Source: DASRWT01 sp963748485
Lineage (GTDB): Bacteria > Methylomirabilota > Methylomirabilia > Rokubacteriales > CSP1-6
DNA length: 64,000 nucleotides
Assembly: GCA_963748485.1 (NCBI GenBank)
Contig: CAVVJF010000010.1
Coordinates: 62,001 to 126,000 of the forward strand
Direction: 5' to 3'
In this document: piece after piece, positions 1 through 8,422 of the stretch
Position numbering within the stretch: the first letter of the stretch is position 1
How the letters are laid out: the number at the start of each line of letters is the position of its first letter
The notes under the pieces: generated by a model
Seen by the model: the letters and a program-made list of their open reading frames with translations, nothing else
What the model was told of the DNA's origin: nothing
Databases searched by the model: none
Program-made: the position numbers and the translations under genes

Positions 1-2
1 AG

Positions 3-1691
3 TGGCGACCCGGGATGACGCGGGAGAAGCTGATCGCCGAGCTCGACGTCGCCACGACCCTGCCCGGCGTCTCGAATATCTGGACCCAGCCCATCATCAA
101 CCGGATCAACATGCTCACCACGGGTATCCGGTCGGAGGTGGGAGTGAAGGTATTCGGCGACGATCTCAAGGTGCTCGAGGAGCGGGCGCGTGCGGTGGCC
201 GACATGCTCCGTGGCATCCCGGGGGCGGCCGATGTCTATCCGGAGCAGGTGACCGGGGCCCCGTACCTAGACATCCGGGTGAACCGGGAGACGGCCGCCC
301 GGTACGGGATCACGGTGGGGGCGATCCAGGATGTGATCGAGACCGCGGTCGGTGAGATCAACCTGACCCTGACCATCGAGGGGCGGCAGCGCTTCCCGGT
401 CCGCGTGCGGTACGCGGCCCCGTTCCGATCGTCTCCGGAGTCGCTCGCGGGCGTGGTCGTGGCCGCTCCGAGCGGAGCCCAGATTCCACTCGGCCAGCTC
501 GCGGAGATCCGTCGGGTGAACGGCCCCGCCATGATCTCGAGCGAGAACGGGCTGCTGGTCGTGAGCGTCCTGCTCAATGTCCGCGGGCGGGACGTCGGCA
601 GCTTCGTGGACGAAGCCCGGCGAAAGCTGGCCGCCACGGTTCCGCTCCCGAAGGGCTCGTACATTGAGTGGAGCGGCCAGTATGAGAATGAGGCGCGTGC
701 TCGGCAACGGCTGGCCATCGTGGTGCCCGCGGTTCTGCTAGTGATCTATCTGCTCCTCTACCTGACCTACCGCTCGTTCCTCGAAGCCGCGCACGTCCTG
801 CTCGCGGTTCCGTTCAGCCTCGTGGGCGGGATCTACTTGCTGTACGCCCTCGGCTACAACTTCTCGGTCGCGGTGTGGGTCGGCTTCATCGCGCTCTTCG
901 GCACCGGGGTTCAGACGGTGGTTGTGATGGTGATCTACCTGGAGGAAGCGGTGGCACAGAAGCGAGAGGCGCTCGGTGGCCGCCTCACCCGGGCCGCGCT
1001 CCTCGATGCGGTCAAGGAGGGCGCGCTCCTGCGCCTGCGTCCGAAAGTGATGACGGTGACGACGGTCGTGGCGAGCCTCTTGCCGATCATGTGGAGTCAT
1101 TCCACCGGCGCCGAGGTTATGAAGCCGCTCGCGACGCCGGTGCTCGGGGGCATGGTGAGCTCGCTGCTGCACGTGCTGGTGGTGACGCCGGTGATCTTCT
1201 ACTGGCTCCGCGAGCGGGAGCTTCGGCGCGAGGAGCGGCGCCTACTGACAAGCGAACAAGCAGGACAGGAGGGGGACATGAAGCAGACCATCACTGCGGT
1301 CGTGTTGGCGGTCGTGTTGGTTGGAGGCGTCCTGGTCGGGCTCGTGGGGGCGGCCGAGATGAAGGTGATCCAGACTCAGAAGACCAAGGACGCGGTCGTC
1401 ACGCTCAAGAGCGACACCGGCCAGTGGACGCAGGGGAAGAACAGCTTCGCCCTCGAGATCACCACGCCGGACGGGAAGCCACACGACGCGGGCAAGGTGA
1501 GCCTCAGCACGAGCATGGCGATGCCGGGCATGGCGCCCATGGTCGCTGGCGCCACCCTGACGCGCGACAAGACGCCGGGACGCTACGTGGGAACCATCAG
1601 CTTCCCCGACCGCGGAGCGCGGCAGGTGACGGTGTCGTGGGACGGCCCCGCGGGGAAGGGTTCGGCGCGCTTCTCCGTGCCGGTGCGGTAG
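3..1691 (+). CDS. CusA/CzcA-type RND metal efflux pump (C-terminal part) fused in frame to a YtkA-like domain
   Basis: Proton-driven inner-membrane RND pump of the heavy-metal (HME) class, exporting metal through the adaptor and outer-membrane channel encoded next. The 5' end lies outside the window; the frame is already open at base 3 (WRPGMT, a CusA landmark), so the ATG at 15 is internal. The motif INMLTTG carries a Met matching a copper-binding Met of CusA, and several membrane helices follow (about residues 240-400 of the visible part). The frame then runs without a stop through LLTSEQAGQEGD into a Met at 1278 that begins a hydrophobic helix and a Met-rich YtkA/FixH-like domain (AMPGMAPM). 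An SD-like AGGAGGGGG precedes 1278, so this may be two genes whose stop was lost, or a real fusion. A TGA at 1246-1248 lies in the +1 frame. Confidence 0.85.
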   Translation, partial: WRPGMTREKLIAELDVATTLPGVSNIWTQPIINRINMLTTGIRSEVGVKVFGDDLKVLEERARAVADMLRGIPGAADVYPEQVTGAPYLDIRVNRETAARYGITVGAIQDVIETAVGEINLTLTIEGRQRFPVRVRYAAPFRSSPESLAGVVVAAPSGAQIPLGQLAEIRRVNGPAMISSENGLLVVSVLLNVRGRDVGSFVDEARRKLAATVPLPKGSYIEWSGQYENEARARQRLAIVVPAVLLVIYLLLYLTYRSFLEAAHVLLAVPFSLVGGIYLLYALGYNFSVAVWVGFIALFGTGVQTVVVMVIYLEEAVAQKREALGGRLTRAALLDAVKEGALLRLRPKVMTVTTVVASLLPIMWSHSTGAEVMKPLATPVLGGMVSSLLHVLVVTPVIFYWLRERELRREERRLLTSEQAGQEGDMKQTITAVVLAVVLVGGVLVGLVGAAEMKVIQTQKTKDAVVTLKSDTGQWTQGKNSFALEITTPDGKPHDAGKVSLSTSMAMPGMAPMVAGATLTRDKTPGRYVGTISFPDRGARQVTVSWDGPAGKGSARFSVPVR

Positions 1692-1699
1692 AGGCCCCC

Positions 1700-2974
1700 A
1701 TGCGACGGTCGCGGGCGCCCGTGCTCTCTCTAGTGACGATCGTATGGCTCGGCCTGGTCGCGACGGCCGCGGCGCAGTCGGTCGACGCGATCGTCGCGCG
1801 GGCCCTCACCGAGCACCCGGAGCTGGCGGCAGCGCGGGCCGAGGTGGACGCGGCGCGCGCGCGCCTTCAGCAGGCGGGACTTCGCCCGAACCCGATGCTC
1901 GATCTCGCGGGCCAGCAGAATGTCACTGGCTCCGACAACAGTGTCTCGGTGGGGGTGACCGTTCCGCTCGACCTGAACGGTCGGAAGGAAGGCCGCCTGG
2001 CGGTGGCCGAGCGGGAGATCGAGGTGAAGGGAGCCCAGCTGGCGGACCGAGAGCGCCGGCTCCGGGCCGAGATTCGGCTCAAGGCGGGGGAGGTGCTCGC
2101 CGCCACGAGGAACCTCGCCGTCACGCGGGAGCTACTTGATGTTAACCGGCGGGGCCTCGCACTCATGGAAGAGCGCGTGCGCCGCGGGGCGGCTCCCCCC
2201 CTGGAGGGGAGCCTGCTGCTCGTGGAGGTGAATCGGCTCGACGCCGCCCAGCAGCTGATGGAGAGCCGCGTTGAAGTGCTGCACCTGCAGCTCAGGGCGC
2301 TCGCGGGGCTTCCACCCGAGGAGCCGATCGACGTCGGGGGGGCACTCGAGGCCCCGGCGGTGCGGGTGGACCGTGCCAGCGGCCTCGCGCGCGCTGCCGC
2401 CATCCGACCCGATATCCGCGCGGCCAGGGCGGAGGCAGCGATGGCGCGGGCGCGCATTCAGAAGGAAGAGGCGGAGGGACGCTGGGACGCCAGCGTCAAT
2501 GTCGGCTACCAGCGGCAGGAGACCGGCTTCGGCGGGCTCAGCGGCATCACGGACCGAGGAGGCACACGCCCGATCCAGGACACGTTCCACATGGTGGGCG
2601 GGGGGCTCACGATCACTCTGCCCGTGCGCAATCGAAACGACGGCAATATCAAGGCCGCGCAGGCCGAGACCCGAGCGGCGGAGCGGCGACGCGAATTCCT
2701 CGAGCTCGTGGTCCGCCAGGAGGTGACCGCGGCGTTTACTCAGTACGAGGCGGCGCGGCGGTCGCTCGATACCTACGGGCGCGGCGTCCGCGACGTGGCG
2801 CGGCAGAATCTCGATACCGTCCGCCAAAGCCAAGCCCTCGGCCGCATCCCCCTACTCGACGTGATCGCGGAGCAGCGTCGGCTCATAGAGGTCGAGAATG
2901 GGTACACGGAGATTCTCAAGCAGGTGTACGACGCCGCGGTGGAGATCGAGCGTGCCATCGGAGAGGCTTCTTGA
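1700..2974 (+). CDS. TolC/CusC-type outer-membrane efflux channel
   Basis: Outer-membrane factor (424 residues) forming the exit duct of the tripartite efflux system with the RND pump upstream and the adaptor downstream. The ATG at 1700 lies 8 bases after the pump's stop and gives a good signal peptide (hydrophobic run ending ATAAAQ). The mature part opens with the family pattern ALTEHPELAAARAEV and has long alternating coiled-coil helices with the internal repeat typical of the OEP family. No lipobox Cys is visible, unlike E. coli CusC. The stop overlaps the next gene's TTG start (TTGA), pointing to translational coupling. A longer frame reading in from about 875 is only antiparallel overlap with the pump and is not used. 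Confidence 0.9.
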   Translation: MRRSRAPVLSLVTIVWLGLVATAAAQSVDAIVARALTEHPELAAARAEVDAARARLQQAGLRPNPMLDLAGQQNVTGSDNSVSVGVTVPLDLNGRKEGRLAVAEREIEVKGAQLADRERRLRAEIRLKAGEVLAATRNLAVTRELLDVNRRGLALMEERVRRGAAPPLEGSLLLVEVNRLDAAQQLMESRVEVLHLQLRALAGLPPEEPIDVGGALEAPAVRVDRASGLARAAAIRPDIRAARAEAAMARARIQKEEAEGRWDASVNVGYQRQETGFGGLSGITDRGGTRPIQDTFHMVGGGLTITLPVRNRNDGNIKAAQAETRAAERRREFLELVVRQEVTAAFTQYEAARRSLDTYGRGVRDVARQNLDTVRQSQALGRIPLLDVIAEQRRLIEVENGYTEILKQVYDAAVEIERAIGEAS

Positions 2975-4194
2975 AACCCTTCGGGCGGGGTCTGCTGTGG
3001 TTCGGAGTCGCACTGGGTTTCACCGCGCTCGGGGCTGCCGGCGCAGTGGTGGCGCTCCGTCCGGGTGTCGACCGACCTGCCAGCCCCCCGGCGGCGGCTC
3101 CCGTGACTGCCACCTCGTCGCCGGCAGCGGACGCGGATGTCGAGATCGTGCTGGCGCCGGAGGCGGTAGCGCGAGCCGGCATTAAGACCGCGGCCGTGAC
3201 CGTCGGCTCCAGGACAATGGAGGTAGTCGTGCCCGGCAATGTGATGGCGAACAGCTATCGCGAAGTGAAGGTGGCGCCGGTCGCGGCAGGTCTCGTCACC
3301 AAGGTGAACGTGGAGCTGGGCGCCTCGGTGCGGCGCGGTCAGCCACTTGCCACCATCTTCAGTACGGATTTGGCTGACGCTCAGACCCGCTATCTTTCCA
3401 TGGTCGCCATGCTGGAGGCCGATCACAGGAAGCTCGAGCGCACGCAGGCGCTGGCTGCGATCGGCGCCGCGAGCCGGCAGGAGCTTGAGGAAGTGACGGC
3501 CGTCCACGCCAGCCGCGAGACCGAGGTCGAAGCGGCCCGGCAGCGTCTATTACTTCTCGGGCTGACGGCCGATCAGGTCCAGGGCCTCAGCGGCCCAACT
3601 CAGGTCGTCTCCAGCGTGACGGTACCGGCGCCGATCGACGGCGTCATCACGGGCCGCTCCGCGAACCTCGGCCAGGTGATCGGGATGGGCCAGGAGCTCT
3701 TCGTTGTTACCGACCTCTCCGAAGTCTGGGTGGTAGGTGATCTCTACGAGCAGGACTTTCAGACGGTAGCGATGGGCTCGGAGGTTGTCATCACCACGCC
3801 GGCCTACCCGGGCACGTCGCTGCGAGGCCGCGTGACCTACATCGACCCCCGGGTGGACCCCCAGTCGCGGACCGCCAAGATCCGCGTGGCGCTGGCGAAC
3901 GCAGACGGGCGATTGAGGCTCGGCATGTACGTCAACATGGCCTTCAGGACGCAGGCCGGCGACCGCGTGGTGCTGGTGCCCAAGGCGGCCGTGCAGGCCC
4001 TCGGCGACCGCCAGGTGGTCTTCGTTGCCGCCAAGGACGAAGAGGGGAAATTCATCCAGCGCACGGTGCGCCTGGGCCCTCCAGTGGGGGAATCCTACAC
4101 GGTCGTGTCCGGCCTGCGCCCGGGCGACACCGTGGTCACCGAGGGCAGCTTCCTTCTCCGGGCTGAGAGCACCAGGAACGCGCCATCCAGTTGA
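2971..4194 (+). CDS. CusB/CzcB-type periplasmic adaptor (membrane fusion protein)
   Basis: Periplasmic adaptor (407 residues) that clamps the RND pump to the outer-membrane channel and may pass metal to the pump. It begins at a TTG overlapping the previous stop. An N-terminal membrane anchor (residues 5-27) is followed by the barrel-sandwich/lipoyl halves (VAPVAAGLVTKV near residue 105 and PAPIDGVITG near 220), an alpha-hairpin between them, a beta-barrel (DLYEQDFQTVAMG) and the membrane-proximal domain with the RTAKIRV motif. No Met-rich N-terminal metal site like that of CusB is visible, so the exact metal is uncertain. Confidence 0.9.
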   Translation: MKPFGRGLLWFGVALGFTALGAAGAVVALRPGVDRPASPPAAAPVTATSSPAADADVEIVLAPEAVARAGIKTAAVTVGSRTMEVVVPGNVMANSYREVKVAPVAAGLVTKVNVELGASVRRGQPLATIFSTDLADAQTRYLSMVAMLEADHRKLERTQALAAIGAASRQELEEVTAVHASRETEVEAARQRLLLLGLTADQVQGLSGPTQVVSSVTVPAPIDGVITGRSANLGQVIGMGQELFVVTDLSEVWVVGDLYEQDFQTVAMGSEVVITTPAYPGTSLRGRVTYIDPRVDPQSRTAKIRVALANADGRLRLGMYVNMAFRTQAGDRVVLVPKAAVQALGDRQVVFVAAKDEEGKFIQRTVRLGPPVGESYTVVSGLRPGDTVVTEGSFLLRAESTRNAPSS

Positions 4195-4231
4195 ACTCGG
4201 AGGACGTAAGCGCACACAGGAGGACCCGGCA

Positions 4232-4384
4232 ATGATGATGGAACACTGTGGAATCGGGATGATGCTCGTAGGAACCCTCGGGGCAGTGCTTGGCCCCGGA
4301 CTCCTGGTGAGTCTGATCGTTCTCGTGTGGGTGGTCATCGGCCGGCTCCGCCGGGAGCCAGGGCCGCCGGCAGCCCGACCCTAG
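4232..4384 (+). CDS. small membrane protein of the efflux operon (50 aa)
   Basis: Fifty-residue protein not recognised as a named family. Three consecutive ATG codons start at 4232; a strong AGGAGG lies just upstream (CACAGGAGG), so translation here is credible. The N-terminus is Met-rich with one His and one Cys (MMMEHCGIGMM). One transmembrane helix spans about residues 11-37, with a basic, proline-rich cytoplasmic tail (RLRREPGPP). Position as last gene of the efflux operon and the Met/His/Cys head suggest an accessory metal-handling peptide, but this is inference only. Confidence 0.65.
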   Translation: MMMEHCGIGMMLVGTLGAVLGPGLLVSLIVLVWVVIGRLRREPGPPAARP

Positions 4385-4433
4385 ATCTCGGCCTGCTCCT
4401 GCAGCATCGCCTCATTGTGCGCAGCAAATCCGC

Positions 4434-4465
4434 TTGACCTTGCCCCACGGGGTAGGGTTTACGCT
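4434..4465 (+). promoter_or_regulatory. MerR-type promoter/operator with long spacer
   Basis: A -35 TTGACC (4434-4439) is followed by an interrupted palindrome (ACCTTGCCCC - ACGGGGTAGGGT), the layout of MerR/CueR operators, and a weak -10 (TACGCT, 4460-4465) at about 20 bp spacing. MerR regulators act by untwisting such over-long spacers. The expected transcription start falls at or within a base or two of the regulator's ATG at 4472. Confidence 0.65.
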
Positions 4466-4471
4466 GCCTCT

Positions 4472-4975
4472 ATGGCACATGACAGCCTGTTGATCGGCCA
4501 GGTAGCCGAGAAGAGCGGGGTGAGCCGGAAGGCCTTGCGGCTGTACGAGAAGGCTGGAATTCTCCCACCCCCTCCTCGGACCGAATCGGGCTATCGCGTG
4601 TACCCGCCGGAGACGCTGGCCCTTCTGACGTTTGTCTCGCAGGCTCGACGTCTGGGCTTCGGACTGGGCGAGATAAAGAGCGTCGTCGCGCTCAAGCGGT
4701 CGGGGCGTACTCCCTGCTCACACGTCTCAGACCTCGTTCTTATGAAGTTGGAGAGTATCGAGCAGACCCTCGCCGACATGACGCAATTGCGTGAGCAGCT
4801 TCGGGGTCTGTTGAAAGTGTCGCGAACTCGACAACGACGTTCTGCCGCCGTATGTCCGTGCATCGAACACCTTACTGTCGTGAAGGGGGGAGGTGAAGAC
4901 CATGGAGAACTTCAAGGTCACCCTGTGCCCAGCCGGTTGCGGTCAGTGCCCCGACGTCGAGATCGTCGGCGATGA
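4472..4975 (+). CDS. MerR-family heavy-metal-responsive regulator
   Basis: MerR activator/repressor (167 residues). The winged HTH is at the N-terminus (IGQVAEKSGVSRKALRLYEKAG, then SGYRVYPPETL), followed by the dimerisation helix. One Cys sits at the start of that helix (GRTPCSHVSDL) and a CPCIEH motif lies near residue 130, matching the Cys positions used for soft-metal binding in MerR/PbrR/CadR relatives. The ATG at 4472 is chosen because the HTH begins right after it and the MerR-type promoter ends just upstream; there is no Shine-Dalgarno, so the message may be leaderless. The last 25 or so residues overlap the following small gene and are longer than usual for the family. Which metal it senses is not clear. 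Confidence 0.85.
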   Translation: MAHDSLLIGQVAEKSGVSRKALRLYEKAGILPPPPRTESGYRVYPPETLALLTFVSQARRLGFGLGEIKSVVALKRSGRTPCSHVSDLVLMKLESIEQTLADMTQLREQLRGLLKVSRTRQRRSAAVCPCIEHLTVVKGGGEDHGELQGHPVPSRLRSVPRRRDRRR

Positions 4976-5075
4976 GGTGCGGATCGGCGAGACTGGCAAC
5001 CTCGCCGTACTCAAGAAGGACGAAAGGAACCTGCTTGTTGACCTGATTCAGTCGGGCCAACTCACCAGGGTGTAG
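4902..5075 (+). CDS. small Cys-rich putative metal-binding protein (57 aa)
   Basis: Unrecognised 57-residue acidic protein with a CxxxCxxC cluster at its N-terminus (LCPAGCGQCPDVEI) and no signal peptide, so cytoplasmic. ATG at 4902 is preferred over the GTG at 4893 because a GGGGGAGG lies about 8 bases upstream of the ATG. It overlaps the end of the MerR gene by 74 bases in another frame and is probably co-transcribed with it. A role as a metal chaperone or buffer under MerR control is an inference from the Cys cluster and position. Confidence 0.6.
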   Translation: MENFKVTLCPAGCGQCPDVEIVGDEVRIGETGNLAVLKKDERNLLVDLIQSGQLTRV

Positions 5076-5084
5076 CGGACGCCG

Positions 5085-5129
5085 AGCCCGAGGGGCGGGG
5101 CCGCTCCTTATCGGCTGTCCCCTCGGGCT
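5085..5129 (+). terminator. hairpin after the MerR operon
   Basis: Perfect 11-bp inverted repeat AGCCCGAGGGG / CCCCTCGGGCT with a 23-base loop, 9 bases after the small Cys-rich gene. There is no T-run, so it may act as a pause or mRNA-stabilising hairpin rather than a simple intrinsic terminator. Confidence 0.5.
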
Positions 5130-5855
5130 ATGTCGGATACGCGATTGACCTTGTTCGTCGGCCCCGCTTGTAGTCCCGGGCTTCTCTGCCAGATCGCAGG
5201 ATCTAGCCGGCTAGCCGCGCGAGGATTCTGGCTTTCTGATCTGGGGGCTGAAAGTCGCGTTCTAGACCCGCAGCGCGAAGCGGAATTCTAACGCTCTGTC
5301 TGCTTATAAGTGATTGCAGGTCCCCGCAACTACACAATCGCGCGTATTGTGCCGCAACGGCAAGGCGTTATCTGGGCAGTACCCGTTTCGCCGGCAAGCG
5401 GTGGGGACCCTCTACGCATGCTTCCCGGCGCAGCGAAGTTCGGGTTCGGGGCGCAGCCGCCGAACTCTCGGACACGCGTCCAGGGTTGGAAGTCCTATGC
5501 CCATCCTTCTGCATTGAGAAAACGCACAGGATGCCAAAGGAGGTCGAACTGGTTCCTCAATGTTGAGCTAGGTTCCCGTCCCCCACCTCAGTGGTGTCCA
5601 GAAACCCAGGGAATCCGCCGCTGCTGTGAGTGTGATTTTCCAACTCTATCCCGGGCGGGAACCTGGGCTCAAAAACAAATGATTGTGGAGCGGTGAACGC
5701 TCCGCTCAGCGGCCGCATCGTCGGCCGGGGTGGGCCCGGGCCGCGACGTTAGGTCCCCATTCCGTTTTGAGCCGACCATCAGTAAGCACTCCGGGCCGAC
5801 CGCATGCGCGTTGGCTCTTTGCGCGGGCCCCGACGAGAAGGTAGAATCCCCGGCA
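5130..5855. other. region without a supported gene
   Basis: About 725 bases without a convincing gene. Short open frames (for example 5310-5696) have arbitrary composition, no ribosome-binding site and no recognisable domain. No tRNA or repeat is visible here. Confidence 0.4.
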
Positions 5856-6176
5856 ATGACCCGGCGAGCGGTTCTCCTGGCCGTCCTCGTCTACTTGACC
5901 CTCGATGTCTCACTGCCCTGGGTGCAAGGGGTGTTCGTGTTCGAGCCCGGTGATTCAGTCGACGTCGTCCAGCTCTCCCGCGTCCGGCTGGTCACGGAAG
6001 ACGTGACGCTCCCCGAGCTGCGGGGCGGTCCCTTCGTGCCTTCGCCTCGGCTTCTCGACCTCCGGCATCGGATGCCAGCCACGAGTGACGGCGTAGTTCC
6101 TGTAAGACACGAGGCGCGGTGTCTGCCTCGGGCTGTCTGCGCTTCATCTCCGCCCTCCTCCGAAGACCCCCACTAG
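5856..6176 (+). CDS. small exported or membrane-anchored protein of unknown function (106 aa)
   Basis: Unrecognised. The ATG at 5856 gives a short basic N-terminus and a hydrophobic segment (RRAVLLAVLVYLTLDVSLP), then an exported-looking acidic stretch (FVFEPGDSVDVVQ) and a Pro/Arg-rich tail. It could be secreted or anchored. The tail after about residue 85 looks less protein-like and the true end may differ. Confidence 0.5.
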   Translation: MTRRAVLLAVLVYLTLDVSLPWVQGVFVFEPGDSVDVVQLSRVRLVTEDVTLPELRGGPFVPSPRLLDLRHRMPATSDGVVPVRHEARCLPRAVCASSPPSSEDPH

Positions 6177-6263
6177 CAGGTCCTCCGCCCTCGACGATGT
6201 TCGGCGTCCCCATAGGGGACTCCTGCGTCCACATCACTCGAGACCCCTACGGAGGAATGCACG

Positions 6264-6353
6264 ATGCGGAAGATCACCGAGATGTTGACGGCCGCGGTGT
6301 GCCTGCTCGTTGCTGCGTTGGTCCTGGCTGCGTTTGCCCACATCGTGTTTTGA
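6264..6353 (+). CDS. 29-residue single-span membrane peptide
   Basis: A very short gene: MRKITEM, then one hydrophobic helix (AAVCLLVAALVLAAFAHIVF) reaching the C-terminus. A clear GGAGG lies 8 bases upstream of the ATG, and its stop is directly followed by GGAGGACCCCACC and the next ATG, so it heads a tight operon with the 116-residue gene at 6367. The composition (basic start, single helix) is that of a membrane-inserted small protein. Function unknown. Confidence 0.55.
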   Translation: MRKITEMLTAAVCLLVAALVLAAFAHIVF

Positions 6354-6366
6354 GGAGGACCCCACC

Positions 6367-6717
6367 ATGGCCAAGATCGGTCCGTTCGTCACAGACCCAA
6401 GAGCCGGCGCGTACTGCAAGGTCACGCTCGACAGCGGCGAGAAGATCATCGTCAATCACAACAAGGGCGGGTTCAAGGGAGGCATGTTGACCATCGAGGT
6501 CCAGAAGTTCATGGGCTTCAGCTCCGATCGAGTCTTCATCTGCAACCTCGACAGCGACGAGGGTCGGACGGCTCTCACCCAGCTCACCCGGAACGTCCGC
6601 CCGGACAGCGTCGAAGCGACCCCGCTCGCCGCATTCGTCGAGTACTTCAAGGATTGCCGCTCGGTTTCGGAGATCAAGGCTAAATGCGACGCGCTGGGGG
6701 CGAATCGGGAACGATAG
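6367..6717 (+). CDS. conserved-looking cytoplasmic protein of unknown function (116 aa)
   Basis: Not recognised. Soluble, without a signal peptide; the N-terminal half is rich in beta-strand patterns (VTLDSGEKIIVNHNKGGFKGG) and the C-terminal half is helical (YFKDCRSVSEIKAKCDAL). Three Cys residues are present (CKV, FIC, DCR/KC region). A strong GGAGG 8 bases before the ATG supports the start. It lies 13 bases after the 29-residue peptide and 7 bases before the antiporter gene, so the three are probably one operon. Confidence 0.65.
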   Translation: MAKIGPFVTDPRAGAYCKVTLDSGEKIIVNHNKGGFKGGMLTIEVQKFMGFSSDRVFICNLDSDEGRTALTQLTRNVRPDSVEATPLAAFVEYFKDCRSVSEIKAKCDALGANRER

Positions 6718-6724
6718 TCCGGCA

Positions 6725-7873
6725 ATGGAGATCCGCGAGCTGCTCCTGGGCCTTGTCCTCGTCTGGCTCGCCGCCAAGGTGGCCGGGGAGGGCATGGAAC
6801 GTATTGGCCAGACCGCCGTCCTGGGCGAGCTTCTGGCCGGGGTCATCATTGGGCCGGGCGTCCTCGGCCTCGTCCATGAATCGGAAGTGCTGCACGCCCT
6901 CGCAGAGCTGGGCGTCCTCATTCTCCTCTTCGAAGTGGGGCTGGAATCCGATCTCGGTGAGCTGCTGCGCGCGGGTGTCCAGGCCGTACTGGTCGCCCTT
7001 GTCGGGGTTGCGATCCCCTTTGCTGTCGGGTTCGGCGTGATGCAGGGGCTTGGCCATCCCCCCCTTTTGGCGGTGTTCGTCGGAGCGACCCTTACCGCCA
7101 CTAGCGTGGGGGTCACGGCGCGAGTCCTCACCGACCTGGGGCGACTTCAGGACGCGGCCGCCAAGGTCGTCCTCGGCGCTGCGGTCGTCGACGACGTCCT
7201 CGGGCTCCTCATTCTTGCTGTGGTCACCGGGATTGCGGAGACCGGAAGTGTGTCGGCCACCTCCGTGGGCCTGCTCTCGATCAAGGCTGTCTTGTTCTTG
7301 GTCGTCGCCATCCTGGTAGGGATTCGCCTAGCACCGCCAGTCGTGCGGTGGATCGGGCAGATGCGGGGGCGTGGATCTCTCATTGTCTACCCCGTCGTCT
7401 TCGCGGTGGCCCTCGCCGCCGTCGCCGACATGATTGGCTTGGCTACGATCATCGGCGCCTTCGCGGCGGGGCTCGTGCTGGCCACCTCTGAGCGCCGAGA
7501 GCACATCAAGGACCGGGTCAAGCCGATTGCTGATCTCCTGGTGCCGATCTTCTTCGTCACCGTGGGGATGAAGGTCCACCCGGGCGTGCTCAATCCTTTC
7601 GCTCCAAACGCGCAGTTTGGGATCGCGATGCTTCTGGCGGTCGTCGCCATCATCTCGAAGCTCGTGGCGGGCCTCGCCGTCTATCAGCGGGGCGTACGAC
7701 GGTGGCCGGTCGGCGTCGGCATGGTGCCCCGCGGAGAAGTTGGCCTCATCTTCGCCGGGGCCGGGCTGGCGGCTGGCGTAGTCGCACAGGACCTGTACTC
7801 GGCGCTCGTGGTCGTGGTGATGCTCACGACATTTGCCGCGCCTCCTTGGTTGAAGGTTCTCTATCGGAGATGA
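6725..7873 (+). CDS. CPA2-family cation/proton antiporter (KefB/Na+:H+ exchanger type)
   Basis: Inner-membrane monovalent cation/proton antiporter (382 residues) with about 12 hydrophobic segments. CPA2 landmarks are visible: the unwound-helix region (ATLTATSVGVTARVL), the ion-site acidic pair in VDDVLGLLIL near residue 155, and the PRGEVGLIFAG motif near residue 335. It has only the membrane domain; the C-terminal TrkA-N/RCK domain of KefB/KefC is missing, so nucleotide or glutathione gating is unlikely unless supplied by another protein. It follows the 116-residue gene by 7 bases. The exchanged ion (Na+ or K+) cannot be read from sequence. Confidence 0.9.
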   Translation: MEIRELLLGLVLVWLAAKVAGEGMERIGQTAVLGELLAGVIIGPGVLGLVHESEVLHALAELGVLILLFEVGLESDLGELLRAGVQAVLVALVGVAIPFAVGFGVMQGLGHPPLLAVFVGATLTATSVGVTARVLTDLGRLQDAAAKVVLGAAVVDDVLGLLILAVVTGIAETGSVSATSVGLLSIKAVLFLVVAILVGIRLAPPVVRWIGQMRGRGSLIVYPVVFAVALAAVADMIGLATIIGAFAAGLVLATSERREHIKDRVKPIADLLVPIFFVTVGMKVHPGVLNPFAPNAQFGIAMLLAVVAIISKLVAGLAVYQRGVRRWPVGVGMVPRGEVGLIFAGAGLAAGVVAQDLYSALVVVVMLTTFAAPPWLKVLYRR

Positions 7874-8340
7874 GCAGGCGACTGAGGGATGGTGAGTCGA
7901 GAGTGTATCGAACGCGGCGGTCCCCAGGTGAGGAGTTGGCAATGCCCGTGGGCCGCCCCCCGGCACCGGTGATCAGCCCGGCGCCGCGCCTGCTTTAGCT
8001 CACGATTGCAGAAAGCCGGGCGGACCCGTCGCCCTCCTTGTGGGAGTCTAGCCGGCGCCGTCGAGTGGGTTTAGACGCTTCCTCGCGGTAGATCTCGTGA
8101 CACCGCCGGTGGAGGTGGCTGGAGCAGAGTTTCGGGCCCCCTCGGGAGGTCACCCTGGGCCAACAAAGACGTTCACACGCACTCGAATCTCGTCGTCTGT
8201 CATTCGGCAGGGTAGTTTTCGTGTACGCACCGCCCTGTTGACTCGAACTCAACTCGGACCGAATCATGTGTTTCTATGCGTCCTGATCCGGAGGCACAGG
8301 CTAGGTCGACGCGCCGAAAGCCACGGATCATAACAGATAC
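7874..8340. other. region without a supported gene
   Basis: About 470 bases between the antiporter and the first insertion sequence. Open frames here are short and without domain or ribosome-binding support. Nothing else recognised. Confidence 0.4.
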
Positions 8341-8422
8341 GGACCTGATCCCGAAAAACTGGACCAATTCACGGTTGAGGAACTGACCAAAGTGCGGTCC
8401 TCTCAGATCGGGAGGGTCGCTG

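Noticed and set aside
875..1699. Long 5' extension of the outer-membrane factor frame
   Set aside because: It overlaps the RND pump and YtkA domain in another frame; the signal peptide and homology start at 1700.
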